Below, one piece after another: positions 1 to 5,243 of a stretch of 5,243 nucleotides of DNA. The stretch is from Methanocorpusculum sp. (lineage in GTDB: Archaea; Halobacteriota; Methanomicrobia; Methanomicrobiales; Methanocorpusculaceae): contig DALTWG010000073.1 of NCBI GenBank assembly GCA_029987245.1, positions 1-5,243 on the forward strand, given 5' to 3'. Numbering within the stretch: position 1 is the first letter of the stretch; the number at the start of each line of letters is the position of its first letter. Position numbers and translations under genes: made by a program. The notes below the pieces were generated by a model. That model searched no databases. It was not told the DNA's origin and saw only the letters and a list, made by a program, of their open reading frames with translations.

Positions 1-121
1 ATTCAACATCCTGATTACAGGTGTGAATCCGATTCAAATCTTCAGCCACTCAAAAAAAATACCATGACTCAAAACAAAACAGTCCAAATCCATTTCATTT
101 TATCGTTAATCAGCAGCCCGC

Positions 122-128
122 TTTTTTT
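122..128 (+). terminator. Oligo-T run, possible terminator of an upstream rightward gene
   Basis: Seven consecutive T on the + strand after a GC-rich patch (cagcagcccg). Archaeal RNA polymerase commonly terminates at such runs without a hairpin. No gene end is visible just upstream, so what it would terminate is unknown. Confidence 0.25.
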
Positions 129-290
129 ACACACCCTTGTTTCTAAATAATTCTGTGCCAGATATAGTATTATAATGCCTTGCGCAACCGGTTTAGAAAT
201 TTCGCAGAAGCCTGACAACCAGACACGTGTAATTAGACCAATCTCCGCGATAACTAACCTAAAATTGTATTAGGAAGCACTACACGACAT

Positions 291-317
291 CGGGCAATCT
301 GGTTAATTGTTTGCCCG
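291..317. repeat. Perfect 7-bp inverted repeat (hairpin candidate)
   Basis: CGGGCAA at 291-297 is exactly complementary to TTGCCCG at 311-317, with a 13-nt loop. A moderately T-rich stretch (gttatttta) follows on the + strand, so it could be the 3' hairpin of a small RNA or merely an operator-like dyad. It is the most GC-rich element in an AT-rich region. Confidence 0.45.
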
Positions 318-343
318 GGTGTTATTTTAGCATTAATCTTTCA

Positions 344-362
344 GAGGATTGCTGAGGTTTGC
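344..362 (+). repeat. Short tandem direct repeat
   Basis: GAGGATTGC (344-352) and GAGGTTTGC (354-362) are 9-mers differing at one base and separated by a single T. The second copy runs straight into the dyad at 361-390. Such paired half-sites, about one helical turn apart, often mark regulator binding, but no regulator is identified. Confidence 0.35.
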
Positions 363-390
363 GATTTTTCCATTTCCCCGAAAAATCTGC
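361..390. repeat. Inverted repeat with an 8-bp perfect core
   Basis: GATTTTTC (363-370) is exactly complementary to GAAAAATC (380-387) around a 9-nt loop. Allowing one bulged T at 388, the stem extends by two GC pairs (361-362 with 389-390), giving 10 bp. It lies about 145 bp before the start of the rightward gene, too far upstream to overlap its TATA box. It could be an operator or part of a folded RNA. Confidence 0.45.
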
Positions 391-475
391 TTGTACCACT
401 CACACAAAAAAAATCTGATGACCGGATTCTCCACACGAAGTACACAAGAAACGAATAAAAATCGATTACAAATAA

Positions 476-497
476 ACCAAATAATGCTATATAAAAA
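476..497 (+). promoter_or_regulatory. TATA box promoter of the rightward acidic-tailed gene
   Basis: TATATAAA at 488-495 lies in an A-rich context with a purine-rich BRE-like stretch before it. From the usual archaeal spacing of about 25 bp, transcription should begin near 515-518. That leaves about 20 nt before the ATG at 536, or about 43 nt before the alternative ATG at 560. No Shine-Dalgarno sequence precedes either ATG, consistent with a short-leader transcript. Confidence 0.6.
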
Positions 498-535
498 ATA
501 CTGCCCAGATTACACCCTGCAAAATTAAAAATAGC

Positions 536-1324
536 ATGGACACCTACCTAATAACATACATGGAAGAATATACCAGCACCGAACCAGTCCTGCAAGAAGA
601 ACCGGAAGAACAGACACTGCCGGTAGAAGAACAACAGCCGACAGAAGAGCAGCCCGCAGTCGAAATGACCATGGACGAACCCGCATACAAACCGATCGAA
701 TACATCGAAGAAGACCGCTCCGAAGAAATCAGCAAATACACCAAGTTCAGAAAAGTCAACGGAGAAACCTACCGCAAAGTAAACGTATTCCTGCGCAAAC
801 GCACATACATCACTGCACGCGAATGGGCAATCGCCCGCCTCTGTTCGGATTTCAAAACACCCTACGGCGCAGAGATGACCTTTATCGGTCAGCATCTTCC
901 CGAGCTGTGCCCCTTCATGGAAGAAACCTACACACCCCAGGCGGTAAACCAGGCACGCACCGCATTCAAACGCAAAGTGCGCAAATCCGGAGCGACCTTT
1001 TTCTACGGCGCCATGTGCGGATTTTTCACCATGGAAGAACTCGATGACATATTATTCGAATCATCCGAAATCGCCAAATTCCTGCTCGAAATAGAAGGCA
1101 CCTCACTCGATATCGATGAAGAAATTGATATCGAAGATAAAATCAGCGAGATTATGCGCAAAGTCGGCGAATCCGCAAACCTCATCCTCAAAAACCGCCA
1201 GAATCCCGCATCAGACGACACAGACGAAGAAAATGATGACGAAGAGGACGAAGAAGAAAAAGAAGAGGACGAAATTAAAACTTCATCAGAGGAATCAGCG
1301 GATTTACCGCATCAGACCCAATAA
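536..1324 (+). CDS. DUF5806-like conserved archaeal protein with acidic tails
   Basis: A 262-residue protein of unknown function. From memory, the core (about residues 66-222) resembles the DUF5806 family of haloarchaea and methanogens. Marks include TYITAREWAIARLC at 90-103, YTPQAVNQAR at 132-141 and GATFFYGAMCGFFT at 152-165. The middle part, helical and basic around residues 135-151 (RTAFKRKVRKSG), reads like a possible helix-turn-helix, so nucleic-acid binding is conceivable but unproven. Residues 10-65 are rich in Glu, Pro and Gln, and residues 226-247 are almost all Asp or Glu; both flanks should be disordered. There is no signal peptide or membrane segment, so the protein is cytosolic. 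ATG 536 fits the TATA spacing, but ATG 560 (MEEYTS) is a reasonable alternative. The 3' end overlaps the convergent radical SAM gene by 50 bp. Confidence 0.85.
   Translation: MDTYLITYMEEYTSTEPVLQEEPEEQTLPVEEQQPTEEQPAVEMTMDEPAYKPIEYIEEDRSEEISKYTKFRKVNGETYRKVNVFLRKRTYITAREWAIARLCSDFKTPYGAEMTFIGQHLPELCPFMEETYTPQAVNQARTAFKRKVRKSGATFFYGAMCGFFTMEELDDILFESSEIAKFLLEIEGTSLDIDEEIDIEDKISEIMRKVGESANLILKNRQNPASDDTDEENDDEEDEEEKEEDEIKTSSEESADLPHQTQ
1231..1280 (-). terminator. Possible pyrimidine-rich terminator zone of the leftward operon
   Basis: The Glu/Asp codons of the rightward gene's tail make the + strand almost pure purine here, so the leftward transcript is U/C-rich around and just after its TAA at 1277-1275. 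It includes a T5 run at 1261-1257 and a T4 run at about 1280-1277. Archaeal 3' ends often fall in such stretches; the exact end cannot be read from sequence. Confidence 0.3.
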
Positions 1325-2930
1325 CTTTTTTTAATGCCCCGGCATCAGCAAACGGCCGTTTTGCAATAATCTTCGGCAAAACTTTTTTTGAAACACCCGG
1401 CAGCCATTTCAAAACCGTATGCGGCAATTCATTAATTTCAATCGGAACCGGCAAAGCAGTCACCGAACGAGCCCCAAAGGAAACGACCGCACAATCCAGA
1501 ATTGTCCCGACCGCAAGATTTTGCGGAATACCAACAAGAATCGGATATGTGCCCATCTGACGTCCGAACGAAACCACGCCGGAAACCTCGATGTGCACAT
1601 TTTTCAGCACCGTGCCAACGGGAAAAACACGCTGGAGCATCATCACATCAAACGAACTGCGCACCGACTCTTTAAAACTCTGGAAGAGTTTGTCATGTGC
1701 CCCGATCGTATTATTTTCATACGCCCGCGTTCCTTCAAACGGCATCAGTTGCCGGATGTTTACTCTTCTGACAAGCAGCCCTGCATCGAAGATTTTTTTC
1801 AGAAACGCCTTGTTCAGCTCAAACGTAGCGGGCGACTCCCCCGCAAGCCCCGAAATAAAATTCAGACCCGGCAAAAGTTCAGGCACCCCGTCGCGGCGGG
1901 CAGCCCCGATTTCATTAACAATTTCCACTGCTGAAAAAATTTCATCAGGGCTGCCCTTTAAATTATTCGCAGAAATTACAACAGGGTCTGCCGACTCTAC
2001 GCCAAATGCCGCGATATCACCCGGCGTGTGACCCTCAACAATCGCTGACAAGGCATCGCGCGCCGCATCCGGATGATGCGCAATCGTTCCCGGATTTACA
2101 TTGTCAATGTGCAGCGTTTCAAGATTCGGCGCCGCAGTGCAGATTTCGCCGAACAATTTCCGGAGAATATTCCCGTCAGGCGTTGGAAACTCCCCGCCGG
2201 ATACACCAAAGGATAGAATATCCGGCTGGCGGCCGAGCCGGAAATGAACAGCGCCCGCATCAAAAAGCGCTTTAACCTCGCCCGCAATGCCGGAAATCTC
2301 CCGCTGGCGCGGCATACCGTAAAACGGCTCCGTGCAAAACGAACAGCCACCTGTAATAGACCTGCTGCATCCCCGGGCGGTTTCAAGTTCCAGCATCACA
2401 TGAGGATACATCGGATGCTTTTTGATAATCTCAGCGCCTAAAACCGCCCACCGGTCGAAATCAGTGTATGAAAGTACACCTTCAGCCTCGCCGCCCGAAA
2501 AATACGAATCAAGGGCCGCGGCGGGCTCCCCTCTCAGCATAAAAGACCAGCCCGGCACATCGTTTTTCACCGCCTTTTCCCCTCCCTCCGGCGAATAACC
2601 GAATGAAATCGGACCGCCTAAAAAGGAGACTGTTTTGTCCTTCAACTGAAATCCGATCTGCTGCAGTTCGGATATGGTTGCCGGCGTTCCGGCAAGATAT
2701 TTTCCCGGAACAGTGACGCCTGCTATCATAACCACATATTTGTAACTGCGAAGCTGCGTTACCAGCAGAGGATTTTTGCGTAATTCATCCACCGTAACAT
2801 AATCAGAATCAATCCCGTGTTCTTTAAGCAATCCGGCACAGGTCCTGATATACGGTGAAATATACGGCGGAACACCTAAACAAGCCGGTTCATCCACATA
2901 GCCGTCAACAATAACCGCTTCAGACGTCAT
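1275..2930 (-). CDS. Radical SAM protein with C-terminal helix-hairpin-helix
   Basis: A 551-residue Fe-S enzyme expected to cleave S-adenosylmethionine; its substrate is unknown. Residues 5-150 resemble a cobalamin-binding-type Rossmann domain but lack the DxHxxG motif, so B12 binding is doubtful. The radical SAM core (about 180-430) has its cluster cysteines at 188, 196 and 199, spaced CX7CX2C rather than CX3CX2C. GVESA (310-314) and GLAGES (361-366) match the Elp3/MiaB/YgiQ-type core. Residues 437-500 look like a small beta-barrel of TRAM type, and 501-538 form a helix-hairpin-helix (LPGV at 510-513). I assign it to the archaeal family of radical SAM proteins with C-terminal HhH (COG1031, from memory). 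The barrel and HhH suggest an RNA or DNA substrate. A TTG at 2939 extends the frame by three codons, but ATG 2930 is preferred. The start overlaps mptE by 11 nt. Confidence 0.88.
   Translation of the reverse strand: MTSEAVIVDGYVDEPACLGVPPYISPYIRTCAGLLKEHGIDSDYVTVDELRKNPLLVTQLRSYKYVVMIAGVTVPGKYLAGTPATISELQQIGFQLKDKTVSFLGGPISFGYSPEGGEKAVKNDVPGWSFMLRGEPAAALDSYFSGGEAEGVLSYTDFDRWAVLGAEIIKKHPMYPHVMLELETARGCSRSITGGCSFCTEPFYGMPRQREISGIAGEVKALFDAGAVHFRLGRQPDILSFGVSGGEFPTPDGNILRKLFGEICTAAPNLETLHIDNVNPGTIAHHPDAARDALSAIVEGHTPGDIAAFGVESADPVVISANNLKGSPDEIFSAVEIVNEIGAARRDGVPELLPGLNFISGLAGESPATFELNKAFLKKIFDAGLLVRRVNIRQLMPFEGTRAYENNTIGAHDKLFQSFKESVRSSFDVMMLQRVFPVGTVLKNVHIEVSGVVSFGRQMGTYPILVGIPQNLAVGTILDCAVVSFGARSVTALPVPIEINELPHTVLKWLPGVSKKVLPKIIAKRPFADAGALKKVIGSDAVNPLIPLMKF
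1326..1332 (+). terminator. Oligo-T terminator of the rightward gene
   Basis: Seven T begin two bases after the TAA stop at 1322-1324, an arrangement expected to release archaeal RNA polymerase without a hairpin. A second T7 run at 1383-1389 could catch read-through. On the opposite strand both runs are lysine codons (AAA AAA) of the radical SAM gene. Confidence 0.5.
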
Positions 2931-3549
2931 AACCTGCAAGTTTCAAAAGCCGGCGCGCAATCATTAATTTGCCGTGTTTGACTGGGTCAACTGAGGTATC
3001 GTCCAGATTAAATCCGATAAGAGAAACGGATGCAGCACCCATGCTGTGCGCAATAAAAACCGCGCGGTCGCCGTCCGAAAATCCGCCCCAGTTGTGCACA
3101 TTGTGCAAAGGCGTGCTTTGCGTTGTTCCGACAATTTTTCCTTTGACCCGCGGCACCCAGGATTTTACCAGCGGGATATTGTCCCCGTGCGCGTGAAGCA
3201 CAAGAATTGTACCCTGCTCATTCATTTCAAGAAAATCGGTATCCATGCCGTCAATATCGGAAACAACCGCATCCGGGCGGTGTCCCGCTTTGTATAAAAC
3301 AGACGATGCGGCATCCGCTGAGATAAGAATCCGCCCGGAAAAATTCGTTTTTGCAATATCCTGCTTTAATGAAGGGGCGTTGCCTGCAACGATACAGTCT
3401 TTTCCTTTAATCAGTTCTTCAAGGGCTGTGACATCGTCGCGCGCCAGAATATCTGAAAGAATCTGCGCCGCTCTTTCATCGTCTTCGCGGGAAAACCCGA
3501 AGAAATCCAGAATCCTTACATAGTAAGGTTCCCACTCTTCAGGTTTCAT
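2920..3549 (-). CDS. mptE: 6-hydroxymethyl-7,8-dihydropterin pyrophosphokinase MptE
   Basis: A 209-residue cytosolic enzyme that transfers pyrophosphate from ATP to 6-hydroxymethyl-7,8-dihydropterin, activating the pterin for tetrahydromethanopterin synthesis. It belongs to the archaeal MptE family (DUF115, typified by MJ1634), unrelated in sequence to bacterial FolK. Visible family signatures are GNAPSL at 56-61, ADAA at 78-81, SDIDG at 97-101 (acidic, probably metal binding), HAHGDN at 119-124, GTTQ at 141-144, a glycine-rich NWGGFSDGDRA at 153-163 and HSMGA at 168-172. Length is close to the family norm, so it appears intact. The frame extends upstream to a TTG at 3573. ATG 3549 gives the family-like start MKPEEWEPYY and has AGG three to five bases before it. 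It overlaps the preceding DHH gene by 11 nt and the following radical SAM gene by 11 nt, as expected for a coupled operon. Confidence 0.88.
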   Translation of the reverse strand: MKPEEWEPYYVRILDFFGFSREDDERAAQILSDILARDDVTALEELIKGKDCIVAGNAPSLKQDIAKTNFSGRILISADAASSVLYKAGHRPDAVVSDIDGMDTDFLEMNEQGTILVLHAHGDNIPLVKSWVPRVKGKIVGTTQSTPLHNVHNWGGFSDGDRAVFIAHSMGAASVSLIGFNLDDTSVDPVKHGKLMIARRLLKLAGYDV

Positions 3550-5026
3550 TTCCTTCTTCGTCGACGATTCCAACCATTTTCATGAAATTGGAAAGAATCG
3601 GGTCAATAACCATAGATAACAGTTCGGTCTTGTCTTTTACCAGCGAGAAGGCATTAAGGGGGATGGATAGCGCTGCCATGGTCGCGTGGCCGCCCGCGGA
3701 TGCCCCGGGCACAACCGAGAATGCTTCTCTCATGACGTCACCGATATGAAGCCTGATATCCTTGTTTCTTGCAGAAAGAACAATGGCATTATCAGTAATA
3801 CCGTAAACCATGGCAGTACTTACGCCTTCAAGCGATAAGAGAAGGTCGGCCGCCTGCGGGATTGCGTCGCGGTTGCGCACATACCCTACGCTTGAGAATA
3901 AATAGCCGTGTTTGATTTCACGGTGACTGATTGCATCGCCGAGGACGTCAAGTGTCTCCTGTGCCATGGACGGCGACATAATGACCTCAAGAAGACTGCG
4001 GTCTGCAAGCGGAAGCAGAAATGCTGCATTATGCAGGTCCTGGGGGCTGACGTTTCTTTGGAATTCCTTGGTATCTGCTCTGATGCCGTAGAACAGCGCG
4101 GTTGCAACTTTGGTGTCAAACGGAAGGTAAAGTTCCTGCAGATACTGGGTAAGTATGGATGCGGTTGCTCCTGCGTCCGGATTGGACTCAAGGAAGTCAG
4201 GCTGGTTGATTCTTACCAGATTTTCCGCGCTGTGATGGTCAATGATAATATTGATTTTAGTGTCAGGCGAGAGGTCGTTATTGATTCCCGGGCCTACGCA
4301 GTCAACCAGTGCAAGATAGTCGCACTGTCTGATAATTTCCGGGGTGAGGTGTTCCATCTGAATTTCAAGCAGATTTACGAATGCGCGGTTTTCCTGGTGT
4401 CCGACGTTTCCTTCATAGAGAATGCGCGACTGGAGTTTTCCGGCAGAGGCATCGCTTGCAATTACGGAAAGTGCCATGGCGCTTGAAATTGCATCGGGGT
4501 CCGGATTTTTATGGGTAATGATGCCAAGGGTGCCCGACCATGAGGCAAGGAGGCTGTAAAGTCTCTGCGCGTTGCGGGATGCAACAAGGTTAAGCATGTG
4601 GTTTACAGCGGATTTTGCTACTACCTGCTGAGGATATAAGACGACATCCGCGCCGTTATCGGCGAGCTGGTCGGTAGATAAGAGGTCGGTTGCGCGGGCA
4701 ATAATATTTGCTGTCGGGAAGTATTTTCTGATATTTAAAACAGCAGTGAGGTTTGCTTCTTTGTAGGGGGAAAGTACAAAGAAGACTTCAGGGTCGGGAA
4801 GGGATTTTATTACGTTTTCTTCGGATATATCGCCGACAATAGCTTGTCTCCGGTGGTCAAGCAAATCGCTTACGCGTTTTTCGTCTTTATCGACAATAAG
4901 GATGTTGTCTCCGGTTTCCTGGAGTTCTTCAATTACATTATTTCCAATACTTCCGCAGCCGAGCAGAGCGTATTTCACTTTTTTTAATTTTGCCGGTTGG
5001 GGGGGAAGACTTTCTTTCTCAGGCAT
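3539..5026 (-). CDS. RCK_N (TrkA-N) - DHH - DHHA1 phosphoesterase
   Basis: A 495-residue soluble protein, first gene of the operon. Residues 17-145 form an RCK/TrkA-N Rossmann domain with GCGSIG at 23-28 and an acidic residue after the second strand (D46), typical of NAD(H) binding. The DHH domain follows, with HKNPDPD at 172-178, VD at 241-242, DHH at 263-265 and GIRADT at 314-319, supplying the Asp/His ligands for Mn2+. The DHHA1 domain (about 370-465) has its GGH at 445-447. All catalytic motifs are present, so it should be active. By family it hydrolyses short oligonucleotides, pAp or cyclic-di-AMP-derived dinucleotides; sequence cannot choose. No transmembrane or PAS segment of the GdpP kind occurs. 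The frame opens at 5116, but that lies in promoter DNA. ATG 5026 (MPEKES) and ATG 5053 (MIQLKS) both remain possible, and neither has a Shine-Dalgarno site. Confidence 0.87.
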   Translation of the reverse strand: MPEKESLPPQPAKLKKVKYALLGCGSIGNNVIEELQETGDNILIVDKDEKRVSDLLDHRRQAIVGDISEENVIKSLPDPEVFFVLSPYKEANLTAVLNIRKYFPTANIIARATDLLSTDQLADNGADVVLYPQQVVAKSAVNHMLNLVASRNAQRLYSLLASWSGTLGIITHKNPDPDAISSAMALSVIASDASAGKLQSRILYEGNVGHQENRAFVNLLEIQMEHLTPEIIRQCDYLALVDCVGPGINNDLSPDTKINIIIDHHSAENLVRINQPDFLESNPDAGATASILTQYLQELYLPFDTKVATALFYGIRADTKEFQRNVSPQDLHNAAFLLPLADRSLLEVIMSPSMAQETLDVLGDAISHREIKHGYLFSSVGYVRNRDAIPQAADLLLSLEGVSTAMVYGITDNAIVLSARNKDIRLHIGDVMREAFSVVPGASAGGHATMAALSIPLNAFSLVKDKTELLSMVIDPILSNFMKMVGIVDEEGNET

Positions 5027-5091
5027 TGCGTATAATGATTTGAGTTGTATCATATTAAGATGTATGTACAGAGAACGGAGGAAAAGTATCA

Positions 5092-5110
5092 TATCAAAAA
5101 GTATAAATAG
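5092..5110 (+). promoter_or_regulatory. TATA box and BRE for the tRNA-Lys gene
   Basis: An A-rich BRE-like stretch (tcaaaaag, 5094-5101) leads into TATAAATAG at 5102-5110. Transcription would start near 5130, giving a 5' leader of about 27 nt before the mature tRNA at 5157, to be removed by RNase P. This is the best archaeal promoter match in the window. Confidence 0.6.
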
Positions 5111-5130
5111 ATACACATCCTATCTATTTA
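5101..5130 (-). promoter_or_regulatory. Promoter region of the leftward three-gene operon
   Basis: Two TATA-like elements face left. TAAATAGATA reads from 5130 to 5121 and would start transcription near 5100; CTATTTATAC reads from 5110 to 5101 and would start it near 5078. Either places the start site before ATG 5053 and ATG 5026 and excludes the in-frame ATGs at 5116 and 5092 or makes them unlikely. The region overlaps the tRNA promoter, so the two directions may compete for factor binding. Confidence 0.45.
5104..5130. repeat. Perfect 10-bp inverted repeat between divergent genes
   Basis: TAAATAGATA (5104-5113) is exactly complementary to TATCTATTTA (5121-5130), with a 7-bp spacer (cacatcc). 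The arm centres lie 17 bp apart. The arms coincide with TATA-like elements on opposite strands, so the dyad is either a pair of opposed core promoters or an operator for a dimeric regulator. Confidence 0.6.
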
Positions 5131-5156
5131 GGTCAAAAGACACAGGACACAAACCT

Positions 5157-5230
5157 GGGCCCGTGGCTTAGTCAGGTATAGCGTCGGACTCTTAATCCGA
5201 ACGTCGGGGGTTCAAACCCCTCCGGGCCCG
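5157..5230 (+). tRNA. tRNA-Lys, anticodon CUU
   Basis: A complete 74-nt cloverleaf. The acceptor stem GGGCCCG pairs with CGGGCCC, followed by discriminator G at 5230. The D stem GCTT/TAGC has three pairs plus a T-T at 13-22. The anticodon stem TCGGA/TCCGA encloses CTCTTAA, giving CUU (reads AAG, Lys). There are five variable-loop bases (ACGTC) and a T arm GGGGG-TTCAAAC-CCCTC with one G-T wobble. CCA is not encoded and there is no intron at position 37/38. A T4 run at 5235-5238 may end transcription. It is transcribed divergently from the DHH operon. Confidence 0.96.
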
Positions 5231-5243
5231 CTCATTTTAATTG

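Larger units (their letters stand above)
1..480. other. AT-rich intergenic region without a supported gene
   Basis: No convincing gene lies here. Frame 1 on the + strand is open from the window edge to a TAA at 148-150 and frame 2 to a TGA at 65-67. Neither gives a recognisable protein, and their codons are much more AT-rich than those of the genes in this window, so I do not call either as the end of an upstream gene. The region holds a T7 run at 122-128, overlapping palindromes at 180-193 (TTGCGCAA and AACCGGTT), an 8-bp palindrome at 223-230 (ACACGTGT), dyads at 258-274, 291-317 and 361-390, and a near-perfect tandem repeat at 344-362. A weak TATA-like stretch at about 163-175 could start a short untranslated RNA, but nothing confirms it. 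Confidence 0.6.

Noticed and set aside
20..50. TTCAAATC resembling a tRNA T loop, perhaps a tRNA 3' end or remnant
   Set aside because: The flanking bases do not form a T stem, and no acceptor or anticodon arm is present.
1..150. Open frame from the window edge to TAA at 148-150, possibly the end of an upstream gene
   Set aside because: Only 49 codons, AT-rich third positions unlike the other genes, no recognisable protein, and another frame is also open at the edge.
414..424. CTGATGA as a C box of a C/D guide RNA
   Set aside because: No D box (CTGA) follows at a suitable distance and no C'/D' pair is visible.
544..895. Antisense open frames of 71 and 115 codons inside the acidic-tailed gene
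   Set aside because: Low-complexity Ser/Cys- or Phe-rich translations that mirror Glu-rich codons on the other strand; no promoter or start signal.
3908..4486. A 192-codon rightward open frame within the DHH gene
   Set aside because: The opposite strand encodes all catalytic motifs of the DHH protein; this frame has no recognisable domain or upstream signal.
5075..5085. GGAGG on the + strand, a perfect Shine-Dalgarno-like sequence
   Set aside because: No suitable start codon follows within usable distance; the next rightward feature is the tRNA.
5053..5116. N-terminal extension of the DHH protein starting at ATG 5116 or 5092
   Set aside because: These codons sit in or just after the TATA elements, and the translated stretch is hydrophobic and unlike the family's start.
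1..5243. Mobile elements, CRISPR arrays, toxin-antitoxin or defence genes
   Set aside because: I found no transposase, integrase, regularly spaced repeats or defence domains on either strand.

Overview
The window looks like chromosomal DNA of a methanogenic euryarchaeon, most likely of the order Methanomicrobiales; Methanocorpusculum is a guess from overall character, not a match. Supporting this are an archaeal pterin pyrophosphokinase (MptE) of the methanopterin route, an RCK_N-DHH-DHHA1 phosphoesterase, an archaeal radical SAM protein ending in a helix-hairpin-helix, a DUF5806-type protein otherwise known from haloarchaea and methanogens, archaeal TATA boxes, a lack of Shine-Dalgarno sites before first-of-operon genes, and a tRNA gene without encoded CCA.

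Layout. Bases 1-480 are AT-rich and carry no gene I can support; they hold several small dyads and a tandem repeat. A TATA box at 488-495 serves a rightward gene (536-1324) encoding a conserved core flanked by very acidic tails. It converges on, and overlaps by 50 bp, a leftward three-gene operon. In transcription order this is an RCK_N-DHH-DHHA1 phosphoesterase (5026 to 3539), mptE (3549 to 2920) and a radical SAM/HhH protein (2930 to 1275). Both internal junctions are 11-nt overlaps of identical form (ATG, five bases, TGA), so the genes are probably translationally coupled. The operon and a rightward tRNA-Lys(CUU) gene (5157-5230) diverge from a compact region at about 5096-5130 that contains a perfect 10-bp inverted repeat built from two opposed TATA-like elements.

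How the genes may work together. MptE makes the activated pterin that enters methanopterin, the C1 carrier of methanogenesis. The DHH protein probably cleaves short oligonucleotides or a cyclic dinucleotide under control of an NAD-type nucleotide. The radical SAM protein carries domains that suggest a nucleic-acid substrate. No pathway joining the three is evident from sequence. Tight coupling nevertheless makes the operon the part of the window most likely to hide undescribed biology, with the radical SAM enzyme as the main unknown.
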